Origin: an uncultured Oscillospiraceae bacterium
GTDB taxonomy: Bacteria; Bacillota; Clostridia; Oscillospirales; Oscillospiraceae
Direction: 5' to 3'
Length of the DNA: 15,624 nt
NCBI GenBank assembly: GCA_905205085.1
Contig: CAJLCG010000056.1
Span: 1 to 15,624, forward strand
Shown here: positions 7,730 through 14,780 of the stretch, piece by piece
Layout of the letters: each line of letters begins with the position of its first letter
How positions within the stretch are numbered: the first letter of the stretch is position 1
Notes under the pieces: generated by a model
Databases searched by the model: none
Told to the model about the DNA's origin: nothing
The model's input: only the letters and a program-made list of their open reading frames with translations
Made by a program: the position numbers and the translations under genes

Positions 7730-8353
7730 ATGGCAGGATACCGTGGAAAGCAGCCGCAGCGATGGCTCAAGGTACTGCTAGCCCTGGTGCTGGCAGGAAT
7801 TTTGTGTTTTGCGGGACTGTTTGGCGCGGTGATGTACGGGGCCTACGACCATGTGTCGGGGGACCCCCAGGTGATGATTATTCTGGGCTGCCGGGTGATG
7901 CCCGGGGGCGAACCTTCTATTCTGCTCCAGGACCGATTGGATACCGCTCTAGACTACCTGGACGACCATCCGGAGATGACGGTAGTGGTGTCCGGGGGCC
8001 AGGGGAGCAACGAGCCCACCTCCGAGGCCGCCTGCATGGCAGGTTACCTGGAGGAACACGGGGTAGACCCTGACCAGATTTTGCTGGAGGATGAATCCAG
8101 CAATACCAAAGAAAATCTCATTTACTCCCGAGAACTGTTGGAAGAGCAGGGCGTGGACGTAGGGGAGGAGGGAGTACTGGTAGTGTCCAATGGCTTCCAC
8201 CTTACCCGGTCCAGAATGCTGGCCGAGCGCTTTGGCTACGGCCACGTCTCCACCCTGGCCGCTCCCACCACTCATATCCCATCCCGCATCCAGATGTACA
8301 TCCGGGAGCCACTGGCTCTGGTAAAATCCTTTGTACTGGACCGGGAAAGCTGA
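7730..8353 (+). CDS. YdcF/SanA/ElyC-family membrane-anchored protein
   Basis: A 207-residue DUF218 protein. A basic N-terminus and one hydrophobic segment (about 13-35) predict a single membrane anchor with the domain outside. The DUF218 hallmarks follow: MIILGCRVMPGGEPS, LLQDRLDTAL, VVSGGQGSNEPTSEA, EDESSNTKENLIYS and VVSNGFHLTRSRMLAER. SanA and ElyC relatives in proteobacteria affect envelope integrity and lipid-carrier-dependent wall synthesis; the biochemical reaction here is not known. The gene starts 18 bases after the ABC-F stop with AGAGAGGAGG just upstream, so it probably ends the ddl-murF transcript. The neighbouring wall genes fit an envelope role. Confidence 0.88.
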   Translation: MAGYRGKQPQRWLKVLLALVLAGILCFAGLFGAVMYGAYDHVSGDPQVMIILGCRVMPGGEPSILLQDRLDTALDYLDDHPEMTVVVSGGQGSNEPTSEAACMAGYLEEHGVDPDQILLEDESSNTKENLIYSRELLEEQGVDVGEEGVLVVSNGFHLTRSRMLAERFGYGHVSTLAAPTTHIPSRIQMYIREPLALVKSFVLDRES

Positions 8354-8385
8354 AATTTAAAATTAACTGAACGGGAGGTCCCTTA

Positions 8386-9453
8386 ATGCAGGACAAACTG
8401 GCCGCCATTGAGGCCAAATACAGCCAGATCGAGGCCCGCCTGAGCGCCTCCGAAACCTACGAGGACCCGGCTTTGGTGGCCAAACTGAATAAGGAGCAGA
8501 CTGAGCTCCAGCCCCTGGTGGAGACCTACCGCACCTACCTTCAGACCCAGCAGCGCCACCAGGAGGCAGAGAGCCTGCTGAGCGACCCGGAGATGAAGGA
8601 GCTGGCTCAGGAGGAGTGGAAGCAGTCCAAGGAGGACCTGGAGCGTCTGGAGCAGGAGCTGAAAATTCTGCTGCTGCCCAAGGACCCCAACGACGACAAA
8701 AACGTGATCGTGGAAATTCGGGCCGGCGTGGGCGGCGAGGAGGCCGCCCTGTTTGCCCACTCCCTGTACCGCATGTACTCCATGTTTGCCGAGGCAAACC
8801 GCTGGAAGACCGAGGTGGACAGCGTCAGCGAAACGGAGCTGGGCGGCGTGAAGGAAATTTCCTTTACCATTGAAGGAGACGGGGCCTACTCCCGCTTAAA
8901 GTTTGAAAGCGGAGTTCATCGGGTGCAGCGGGTACCGGAGACCGAGTCCGGTGGCCGGGTGCACACCTCTACGGTCACTGTGGCGGTGCTCCCCGAGATG
9001 GAGACCGCCGACGTGCAATTAAACCCCGCCGATATTGAGATGCAGGTATTCCGCTCCTCCGGTGCGGGAGGCCAGCACGTCAATAAGACCTCCTCCGCCG
9101 TGCGCCTCATTCATAAGCCCACGGGCACCGTGGTGGAGTGCCAGCAGGAGCGCAGCCAGTTCCAGAACCGGGACAAGGCCATGCGCATTCTGGCCTCCCG
9201 GCTCTACGAGGCGGAGCAGGAGAAGATCTCCAGCGAGTATACCGCCCAGCGGCGCAGCCAAGTGGGCAGCGGTATGCGTAACGAGCGCATCCGCACCTAT
9301 AACTTTCCCCAGGGCCGGGTCACCGACCACCGCATCGGCCTGACCCTGTATAAGATTGACAGTATTATGGACGGAGACCTTAACGAGGTCATCGACGCCC
9401 TGGCTGCCGCCGATCAGGCGGAGAAGCTGCGGGCTGAAGAAAACGAAAGATAG
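8386..9453 (+). CDS. prfA: peptide chain release factor 1
   Basis: A 355-residue class I release factor that recognises UAA and UAG in the ribosomal A site and triggers hydrolysis of peptidyl-tRNA. The N-terminal helical domain (1 to about 100) is followed by VGGEEAALFA, then GVHRVQRVPETESGG with the PxT codon-recognition motif at 184-186 (RF2 would show SPF). The catalytic GGQ is at 228-230 in GAGGQHVNKTSSAVR, and the C-terminus has NFPQGRVTDHRIG. Length is typical. GGGAGGT (8371-8377) lies eight bases before the ATG. Unlike in many Firmicutes, prmC, whose product methylates the GGQ glutamine, does not follow; a small unknown gene is in its place and prmC is nowhere in the window. Confidence 0.97.
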   Translation: MQDKLAAIEAKYSQIEARLSASETYEDPALVAKLNKEQTELQPLVETYRTYLQTQQRHQEAESLLSDPEMKELAQEEWKQSKEDLERLEQELKILLLPKDPNDDKNVIVEIRAGVGGEEAALFAHSLYRMYSMFAEANRWKTEVDSVSETELGGVKEISFTIEGDGAYSRLKFESGVHRVQRVPETESGGRVHTSTVTVAVLPEMETADVQLNPADIEMQVFRSSGAGGQHVNKTSSAVRLIHKPTGTVVECQQERSQFQNRDKAMRILASRLYEAEQEKISSEYTAQRRSQVGSGMRNERIRTYNFPQGRVTDHRIGLTLYKIDSIMDGDLNEVIDALAAADQAEKLRAEENER

Positions 9454-9464
9454 GAGTTTATCAC

Positions 9465-9722
9465 ATGGAACTGTATATTCACTATAAGGACCTGCCCGAG
9501 GGACTGACTCTGGAGGACTTCGTGGGCGAGCTCAACGAGGTACTGGACGACACCGGTGTGGTGTGCGGCGGCGAGGACAACCGCCTGGACCTGGACCTGG
9601 AGGACGAGCGGGTCAACCCCAAGCATGCCCAGATGGCGGTGAAGGCCTATCTGCAGCGCGCCGGCTTCTCCAAGGAGACCGCCGTGGAGATCGGCGGCAT
9701 GGAGATCGGCATTTACGAGTGA
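9465..9722 (+). CDS. small acidic protein of unknown function
   Basis: An 85-residue protein I do not recognise. It is strongly acidic (20 D/E against 7 K/R), with no membrane segment, signal peptide or cysteine motif (one Cys). The pattern of hydrophobics suggests strand (ELYIHYKD), helix (LTLEDFVGELNEVLDD), strand (NRLDLDLED), helix (HAQMAVKAYLQRAGF) and strand (VEIGGMEIGIYE), a small alpha/beta fold. It is real by context: GGAG (9453-9456) overlaps the prfA stop and sits eight bases before the ATG, the coding bias matches its neighbours, and the HAD gene begins 12 bases after its stop. Co-transcription with prfA hints at a translation-linked or stress-linked role, which is inference only. 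Confidence 0.75.
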   Translation: MELYIHYKDLPEGLTLEDFVGELNEVLDDTGVVCGGEDNRLDLDLEDERVNPKHAQMAVKAYLQRAGFSKETAVEIGGMEIGIYE

Positions 9723-9734
9723 GGTTTTCTTCCC

Positions 9735-10385
9735 ATGTATAAGCATGTGATTTTTGACCTGGACGGCACCCTGCTAAACACCATCGACGACCTGGCGGAC
9801 ACGGGCAACCACGTCTGCACCCTCCACGGCTGGCCCACCCACACGGTAGACGCCTTTAAGCTGATGGTGGGTAACGGCATCCCCAAGCTGGTGGAGCGCT
9901 TTGCCCCCCAGGGGACCAGCCAGGAGATGCTGGACCAGGCTTATCAGGAATTTATGGACTGGTACGGCGTCCACAAGGAGGACAAGACCGCCCCCTATGC
10001 AGGCATGCCCGAAGTGGCCAAGGCTCTGCGGGAGGCGGGTGTCTCCATCGCAGTACTGTCCAACAAGGCGGATGTGATGGCCGGCCCCGTGGTGGAGCAC
10101 TACTACCCGGGGATTTTCCCCGTGGTCCAGGGGGCCCTGCCCGGCCTGCCTACCAAGCCCGATCCCACCCTTCTCTACAAGCTGATGGAGCGCCTGGGGG
10201 CCACCCGGGAGGACACCCTGTTTGTGGGAGACAGCAACGTGGACATCCGCACGGCGAAAAACGGCGGGCTCACCGGCTGCGGGGTGCTGTGGGGCTTCCG
10301 GAGTCGGGAGGAGCTGGAGGCGGCGGGGGCCGACGTGATCGTGTCCATCCCCCAGGAGCTCCAGGATCTTATTCTCAAGCCCTGA
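9735..10385 (+). CDS. HAD-family hydrolase, phosphoglycolate phosphatase-like
   Basis: A 216-residue HAD phosphatase of subfamily I, most like Gph/PGP. Motif I is FDLDGTLLNT with the nucleophile D8 and general acid D10. The helical cap lies at about 15-85. Motif II is LSNKAD (S109), motif III is TKPDP (K141), and motif IV is GDSNVDI (D166, D170). The family removes phosphate from small metabolites such as 2-phosphoglycolate; the substrate here cannot be read from sequence. GAGG (9721-9724) overlaps the previous stop, ten bases before the ATG. It lies in one apparent transcript with prfA and tsaC. Confidence 0.92.
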   Translation: MYKHVIFDLDGTLLNTIDDLADTGNHVCTLHGWPTHTVDAFKLMVGNGIPKLVERFAPQGTSQEMLDQAYQEFMDWYGVHKEDKTAPYAGMPEVAKALREAGVSIAVLSNKADVMAGPVVEHYYPGIFPVVQGALPGLPTKPDPTLLYKLMERLGATREDTLFVGDSNVDIRTAKNGGLTGCGVLWGFRSREELEAAGADVIVSIPQELQDLILKP

Positions 10386-10412
10386 GCGAGACAAAGTAAG
10401 GGAGTCTTTTCG

Positions 10413-11438
10413 TTGAATACAAAGCGACTGACAGAGAAAAACATGGACGAAGCGGCCGCCATCCTTCGGGATGGTGGCCTTGTGGGTATTCCCACCGAGA
10501 CGGTGTACGGCCTGGGGGCCAACGGCCTTAACGAGGAGGCTGTGGCCCACATTTTTGAGGCCAAGGGCCGTCCCCAGGACAACCCTCTCATCTTACATAT
10601 TCCGGACGCCTCTTGGCTGGAGCGGTACTGCAAGGATATTCCCTTGACAGCCTATCAGCTGGCCGATGCCTACTGGCCCGGCCCCATGACCATGATCCTG
10701 CGCCGGAAGGACATCGTCCCTGACGTGGTCACCGCCGGGCTGGATACGGTGGGCATGCGCTGTCCCGCCCACCCCCTGTGCCGGGCCATCATCGACGCGG
10801 CGGGGGTACCGGTGGCGGCTCCCTCGGGGAATACCTCGGGCCGTCCCAGCCCCACCACCGCCCAGCACATGCTGGAGGACATGGACGGGAAGATCGATGC
10901 CATCGTGGACGGCGGCCCCTGCTCGGTTGGGGTGGAGTCCACCATTATTGACCTGACCGATACCCCGGCCCGGCTGCTGCGGCCCGGCGGCATCACTCTG
11001 GAGCAGCTGGAGGCAGTGCTGGGGGAGGTGGCGGTAGACCCGGCAGTCACCCGCCTCATGGGAGCCGGGGAGCAGCCCAAGGCACCTGGTATGAAGTACC
11101 GCCACTACGCCCCTAAGGCACCGGTTACCGTGGTGACCGGTGACCCGCAGAAAAGTGCAGAGTACATCGCCTCCCATGCGGCCCCGGAGGACGGCATCAT
11201 CTGCTTTGATGAGTTTTTACCCCTGTTCACGAGACGGTCTGAGACGAGGCCCGTCATGGACCTGGGCCCGGCGGGGGACAAGGAGGAGCAGGCCCGGCAT
11301 ATTTTTGATGCCCTGCGCTCCTTTGATCACACCAGCGTGCCCGCCATCTGGGCCCAGTGCCCCGACGCCACCGGCATTGGCCTGGCCATTGCCAACCGTC
11401 TCAACAAGGCGGCTGGGTTTCATATCATCCACGTGTAA
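10413..11438 (+). CDS. tsaC: L-threonylcarbamoyladenylate synthase (long Sua5/YwlC form)
   Basis: A 341-residue enzyme that makes threonylcarbamoyl-AMP from threonine, bicarbonate and ATP, the first step of the t6A37 tRNA modification. The YrdC-like catalytic domain (about 5-205) shows GLVGIPTETVYGLGAN, KGRPQDNPL, WPGPMTMIL, RCPAHP, APSGNTSGRPSPT, VESTIIDL and LRPGGIT. The linker has PGMKYRHYAPKAPV, and a C-terminal Sua5 domain fills the remainder, making this the two-domain form rather than the short E. coli TsaC. The start is TTG at 10413, supported by AAGGGAG (10398-10404) eight bases upstream; the first ATG (10443) has no ribosome site and would trim the first strand. prfA and ywlC lie close together in B. 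subtilis as well. Confidence 0.95.
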   Translation: MNTKRLTEKNMDEAAAILRDGGLVGIPTETVYGLGANGLNEEAVAHIFEAKGRPQDNPLILHIPDASWLERYCKDIPLTAYQLADAYWPGPMTMILRRKDIVPDVVTAGLDTVGMRCPAHPLCRAIIDAAGVPVAAPSGNTSGRPSPTTAQHMLEDMDGKIDAIVDGGPCSVGVESTIIDLTDTPARLLRPGGITLEQLEAVLGEVAVDPAVTRLMGAGEQPKAPGMKYRHYAPKAPVTVVTGDPQKSAEYIASHAAPEDGIICFDEFLPLFTRRSETRPVMDLGPAGDKEEQARHIFDALRSFDHTSVPAIWAQCPDATGIGLAIANRLNKAAGFHIIHV

Positions 11439-11439
11439 C

Positions 11440-11473
11440 CCTTGGGCCCCAAGGCCTGCAACCTTAGGTTGCA
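11440..11473 (+). repeat. two adjacent hairpins after tsaC
   Basis: CCTTGGG (11440-11446) pairs with CCCAAGG (11448-11454) around one base, and TGCAACC (11457-11463) pairs with GGTTGCA (11467-11473) around TTA. Both stems are 7 bp and perfect, three bases apart, immediately after the tsaC stop. No T-run follows, so they are not a standard intrinsic terminator. They could limit 3' degradation of the tsaC message or partially terminate it. Confidence 0.45.
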
Positions 11474-11483
11474 CGGAAATTGC

Positions 11484-11512
11484 TTGACGGTTTTGCGCCC
11501 TTCCGGTACGCT
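11484..11512 (+). promoter_or_regulatory. weak candidate promoter before the tandem HTH genes
   Basis: TTGACG (11484-11489; 5/6) lies 17 bases before TACGCT (11507-11512; only 3/6). The predicted start near 11519 would leave a leader barely covering the ribosome site GAGGTGAT (11519-11526), which counts against it. It is listed because the 92-base gap holds no better candidate. Confidence 0.22.
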
Positions 11513-11530
11513 GAAGCTGAGGTGATGGGT

Positions 11531-11713
11531 ATGACGTTGGGTGAAAATTTGCAGCGGCTGCGGAAAGAGCAAGGGCTGTCCCAGGAGGACGTGGCTCAGG
11601 CTCTGTTTGTCACACGCCAGACCATCTCCAAGTGGGAGACCGATAAGGCGGAGCCGGGAGTGGATAACCTGAAGGCCCTGGCCGATCTTTACCAGGTCAC
11701 CTTGGACCAGCTG
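11531..11713 (+). repeat. HTH-coding repeat, copy 1
   Basis: The first 61 codons of this regulator gene match copy 2 (12121-12303) at 55 of 61 residues by my count, with most base differences silent. The copies are direct repeats 590 bases apart and end where the two proteins diverge into their membrane parts. Confidence 0.85.
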
Positions 11714-12124
11714 ACCGGCCGAACTCAGACGGGGCCGGACTCCAAAGAGTCCCATGAAAAAACGCCTTCCGACCAATACCGGACCATGGCCCTGATCCGC
11801 CTGGCAGTTTGGCTGGCGGTGGCAGCGGCAGGCCAGCTGGATGGGGGCGAGCCCCTCCAGGTCCTTGCCTTTGGGGGGACGCTGGGCTCCGCGGCCGTTT
11901 TTCTGAGCCTCTGGGTCCGCAGCACCTATGTGTGGGGCGGCATCCTGTGCGGGGAAGGGCTGAGTATCCTTGTGGCCGCCATCTGTACCGTCCGTGCAGA
12001 ACAGCTGGCCTCAGGGATCATCAGTGCGGGCTTGGCGGCCATGCTCTGCGTCTGGGTAAAATATCTGTCCTCCCAACCGGTGCGACAGCTGTTTTATAAA
12101 GAAAGCGGAGGGGGATGGGTATGA
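11531..12124 (+). CDS. XRE-type HTH regulator with four membrane segments
   Basis: A 197-residue protein. Residues 1-61 form an XRE/HTH_3 domain (LSQEDVAQALFVTRQTISKW is the two-helix core). A polar linker (62-84) leads to four hydrophobic segments at about 85-101, 108-128, 131-154 and 160-179 and a short basic tail. It is probably a membrane-anchored DNA-binding protein; target and signal are unknown. ATG 11531 is chosen over ATG 11525 and the upstream TTG (11480) because GAGGTGAT (11519-11526) gives correct spacing and the downstream paralogue starts at the equivalent codon. Its stop overlaps the next start (ATGA, 12121-12124), so the two are coupled. The HTH is almost identical to that of the next gene while the membrane part is not, pointing to duplication followed by divergence. 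The pair probably recognise similar DNA sites or form mixed dimers (inference). Confidence 0.88.
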   Translation: MTLGENLQRLRKEQGLSQEDVAQALFVTRQTISKWETDKAEPGVDNLKALADLYQVTLDQLTGRTQTGPDSKESHEKTPSDQYRTMALIRLAVWLAVAAAGQLDGGEPLQVLAFGGTLGSAAVFLSLWVRSTYVWGGILCGEGLSILVAAICTVRAEQLASGIISAGLAAMLCVWVKYLSSQPVRQLFYKESGGGWV

Positions 12125-12303
12125 CGTTCGGAGAAAATCTGCAAAGACTGCGAAAAGAGAAGGGCCTGTCCCAGGAGGATGTGGCCCAGGCCCTGTTTGT
12201 CACCCGCCAAACCATCTCCAAGTGGGAGACGGACAAGGCGGAGCCGGGAGTGGACACCCTAAAAGCCTTAGCCGGGCTGTACGGAGTGAGCTTAGATCAG
12301 CTC
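12121..12303 (+). repeat. HTH-coding repeat, copy 2
   Basis: The second copy of the direct repeat at 11531-11713. Residue differences are at positions 3, 14, 46, 52, 55 and 57, all outside the recognition-helix segment VTRQTISKW. Confidence 0.85.
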
Positions 12304-13296
12304 ATGATGTGGGAGAACCCTCAGGCAGTCCAGCCTGTCCGTTCTGCACTGTCTCAGCCATATGTAAGGGAGCGTTCGCCAGCCTATTTGTTTTGGACCG
12401 CGCTGCTGGTGGCCATTACGGTTGCCGTAGGCATTTTTACCATGGAAAATTACGGAAGTGTCAGTATCCCGATTTCTCTCATCGCCATGGTGGTGGGACT
12501 TTGGGTGCGATATCCGGCCATGTGGATTGTGCTCCAGTGTGTCTTTGCGGTATGCGCGGTTTTGGGCGGGGTCAACCTGCTGCTTGGAAGCTTCGCAGGA
12601 GCATTGAATTTGCTGATCAACGGGGGCTATATTCTAGTCCTCTATACTCCATCCATTCGGAGGCGATTTCGCGTGATAAAAGATACGCCCATGACCATTC
12701 TGGGCATTACCGGCCCCACCGGGGCAGGGAAAACCACCGCGCTGCGGGAGATCGAAAAGCTGGGGGGCGCGGTCATCGACTGTGACGCGGTGTACCACAA
12801 CCTTCTGGAAAGTGATATTACTTTGCAGGGGATGCTGGAGAGCGCCTTTGGCCCGCTGCGGGACGAGAGCGGAGCCATCGACCGAAAAAAGCTGGGGGCC
12901 ATTGTTTTCGGAGACCCAGAGAAGCTGGAGAAGCTCAATACCATTGCCCAGACCGCTACGGTGAAGCGAACCCAGGAGCTCTTGGAGGAGTACCGTGCCA
13001 AGGGAAAGAACCTGGTGGCCATTGACGCCATTGCTCTGCTGGAGAGCCCGCTGGCCAAGCTGTGTGACGCCACCATTGCAGTGATTGCGCCCCCGGAGGT
13101 GCGGGTGCAGCGCATCATGGCCCGGGAGGGCATCTCGGAGGAATACGCCTGGTCCCGGGTGAGGGCCCAGAAGAGTGACGACTATTTTACCCAGGGCTGC
13201 GGCTATACCTTATATAATGACTGCGCCCAGGCGGAGGAATTTGCCCGCCAGGCCAGAACGTTGGTAGAATCGATTTTACAGGAACACATACAATAA
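12121..13296 (+). CDS. coaE: HTH-membrane regulator fused in frame to dephospho-CoA kinase
   Basis: One uninterrupted frame of 391 residues. Residues 1-61 are an XRE-type HTH nearly identical to the preceding gene. Hydrophobic segments follow at about 88-108, 114-129, 133-149 and 156-176, then a basic stretch (RRRFR) near 180. From about residue 191 a complete CoaE domain of about 200 residues follows: Walker A GPTGAGKTT (198-206), VIDCDAVYHNLL, GAIDRKKLGAIVF, ALLES (the usual form has PLL), RVQRIMAREG and RVRAQKSDDYF. CoaE phosphorylates the ribose 3'-hydroxyl of dephospho-CoA, the last step of CoA synthesis, and is normally a stand-alone soluble protein. ATG 12121 has GGAGG (12107-12111) nine bases upstream; ATG 12115 is too close to it. 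A possible internal start for CoaE alone is listed separately. The membrane-coding part is more AT-rich than its neighbours. Both domains are certain; whether the full-length fusion is made is not. Confidence 0.82.
   Translation: MTFGENLQRLRKEKGLSQEDVAQALFVTRQTISKWETDKAEPGVDTLKALAGLYGVSLDQLMMWENPQAVQPVRSALSQPYVRERSPAYLFWTALLVAITVAVGIFTMENYGSVSIPISLIAMVVGLWVRYPAMWIVLQCVFAVCAVLGGVNLLLGSFAGALNLLINGGYILVLYTPSIRRRFRVIKDTPMTILGITGPTGAGKTTALREIEKLGGAVIDCDAVYHNLLESDITLQGMLESAFGPLRDESGAIDRKKLGAIVFGDPEKLEKLNTIAQTATVKRTQELLEEYRAKGKNLVAIDAIALLESPLAKLCDATIAVIAPPEVRVQRIMAREGISEEYAWSRVRAQKSDDYFTQGCGYTLYNDCAQAEEFARQARTLVESILQEHIQ
12659..12675 (+). promoter_or_regulatory. internal ribosome site and GTG start for free CoaE
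   Basis: GGAGG (12659-12663) lies nine bases before an in-frame GTG (12673-12675), exactly at the end of the membrane part. Initiation there would give a 207-residue CoaE beginning MIKDTPMTILGITG, a normal length for the family. The ATG at 12691 is the conventional CoaE N-terminus but has no ribosome site at usable distance. The GTG is embedded in GTGATAA, so TGA and TAA lie in an alternative frame at the same spot. Confidence 0.5.
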
Positions 13297-13318
13297 TGGT
13301 ACAAAGGAGGTTTTTCCA

Positions 13319-14728
13319 ATGGATGAGAAAAAAGAACTGACCCGGGGCGAGGAGCTGCGCCGTGCCCTGAGCTACAATAAAAAGAACGGCTATGACCGCA
13401 TGAATCCCCAGGAGCTGGAGCCCATGGAGGCCTACTGCACCGGCTACAAGCAGTTTTTGGACGCGGGCAAGACGGAGCGGGAGTGCGTGGAGCGGGCGGT
13501 AGCCCTGGCCAAGGACGCCGGCTTCCAGCCCTATGAGCGGGGCATGGCCCTCAAGCCCGGGGACAAGGTGTACCGGGTGAACCGGGGCAAGGCGGTAATG
13601 CTGGCCGTCATGGGCCAGGAGAATCTGGACAAGGGCGCCAACATCGGCGCGGCCCACATCGATTCCCCCCGCCTGGATTTGAAGCAGAGCCCCCTCTATG
13701 AGGCCGACGAGCTCTCCTTCCTCAAGACCCACTACTACGGCGGCCTGCGCAAGTACCAGTGGGTGACCATCCCCCTGGAGCTCCACGGTGTGGTGGCCCT
13801 GAAGAATGGGGATGTGGTCCGCGTGTCCGTGGGCAACGGAGAAGGGGACCCCAAGTTTACCATTGACGACCTGCTGCCCCATCTGGGCGTGGAGCAGTCC
13901 AAGAAGGCCCTGAGCGAGGCCATCCCGGCGGAGAGCCTGAACATCCTGGTGGGCAGCCGTCCTCTGGCCGACGACGAGGGCAGCGACCGGGTGAAAATCG
14001 CCATTCTGGAGCTCTTGAACCGCAAGTACGGCATCGTGGAGGAGGACTTCATCTCCGCGGAGCTGTCCGCTGTCCCCGCCTTCAACGCCTGCGACATCGG
14101 CTTTGACCGCTCCCTCATCGGAGCCTACGGCCACGACGACCGGGTGTGCGGCTACGCCTGCCTGGCCGCTCTGTTCCAGCTGGATACGCCCCGGCGCACC
14201 GCCGTGTGTATGCTGGCCGACAAGGAGGAGATCGGCTCTGAGGGCGTGACCGGCATGAAGTCCGCCGCGTTTGATACCTTCATGGCCGACCTGTGCGCCG
14301 GTCAGGGGGTGTCTCTGCGCTCCTGCTACGAGGCCTCCTTCTGCCTGTCCGCCGACGTGACCGCCGCCTACGACCCCAACTTTGCCGAGGTCTATGAGAA
14401 GCGCAACAGCGCCCTGGTGAACTACGGCATGGGCCTGTGCAAGTACACCGGCGCCCGGGGCAAGTCGGGCGCTTCCGACGCCTCCGCCGAGCTGGTGGCC
14501 TATGTGCGCAAGGTGCTGGATGAGGCCGACGTGGTGTGGCAGATGGCCGAGCTGGGCAAGGTGGACGCCGGCGGCGGCGGCACCGTGGCCATGTTCATGG
14601 CCGAGCGGAACATTGATACCCTGGATGCGGGCGTCCCTGTCCTTAGTATGCACGCTCCCTTTGAGACGGTGAGCAAGCTGGACTGTTATATGACCTTCAA
14701 AGGCATGAAAGCCATTTACGAGGCTTAA
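13319..14728 (+). CDS. M18-family zinc aminopeptidase
   Basis: A 469-residue cytoplasmic dinuclear-zinc aminopeptidase of family M18 (aspartyl aminopeptidase / ApeA type), which removes N-terminal residues from peptides. Expected metal and catalytic residues are visible: H113 and D115 in AAHIDSPRLDL, D273/D274 in YGHDDRVCGYA, E303/E304 in DKEEIGSEG, D346 in SADVTAAYDPNF and H445 in MHAPFE. HYYGGLRKYQW is a further family signature. Length is in the normal range. AAAGGAGG (13303-13310), eight bases before the ATG, is close to an ideal ribosome site. It begins 22 bases after coaE, probably on the same transcript, and is followed by a terminator. Which residue it prefers cannot be told from sequence. 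Confidence 0.94.
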   Translation: MDEKKELTRGEELRRALSYNKKNGYDRMNPQELEPMEAYCTGYKQFLDAGKTERECVERAVALAKDAGFQPYERGMALKPGDKVYRVNRGKAVMLAVMGQENLDKGANIGAAHIDSPRLDLKQSPLYEADELSFLKTHYYGGLRKYQWVTIPLELHGVVALKNGDVVRVSVGNGEGDPKFTIDDLLPHLGVEQSKKALSEAIPAESLNILVGSRPLADDEGSDRVKIAILELLNRKYGIVEEDFISAELSAVPAFNACDIGFDRSLIGAYGHDDRVCGYACLAALFQLDTPRRTAVCMLADKEEIGSEGVTGMKSAAFDTFMADLCAGQGVSLRSCYEASFCLSADVTAAYDPNFAEVYEKRNSALVNYGMGLCKYTGARGKSGASDASAELVAYVRKVLDEADVVWQMAELGKVDAGGGGTVAMFMAERNIDTLDAGVPVLSMHAPFETVSKLDCYMTFKGMKAIYEA

Positions 14729-14780
14729 TTCTTTTCTAAAGAAAAGAATCAAAAGAACGTTTTGCGAAACTTCGTTTCGC
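14728..14780. repeat. cluster of three short dyads after the M18 gene
   Basis: ATTCTTTTCT (14728-14737) pairs with AGAAAAGAAT (14740-14749); CAAAA (14750-14754) pairs with TTTTG (14760-14764); GCGAAAC (14764-14770) pairs with GTTTCGC (14774-14780). The three dyads are packed end to end in 53 bases and begin at the last base of the aminopeptidase stop codon. They look like a dispersed intergenic element, but only one copy lies in this window. Confidence 0.5.

Noticed and set aside
12638..12676. Authentic frameshift separating the regulator from coaE
   Set aside because: A TGA overlaps the internal GTG in another frame, but that frame is closed by TAG at 12635, and the fused frame gives a sensible membrane segment with a basic end. 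A shift would have to fall within about 36 bases, so I kept the fusion as the reading of the sequence as given.
14728..14749. First dyad after the M18 gene as the terminator
   Set aside because: Its arms are AT-rich and no T-run follows; the GC-rich stem with T6 at 14793-14831 is the better terminator.
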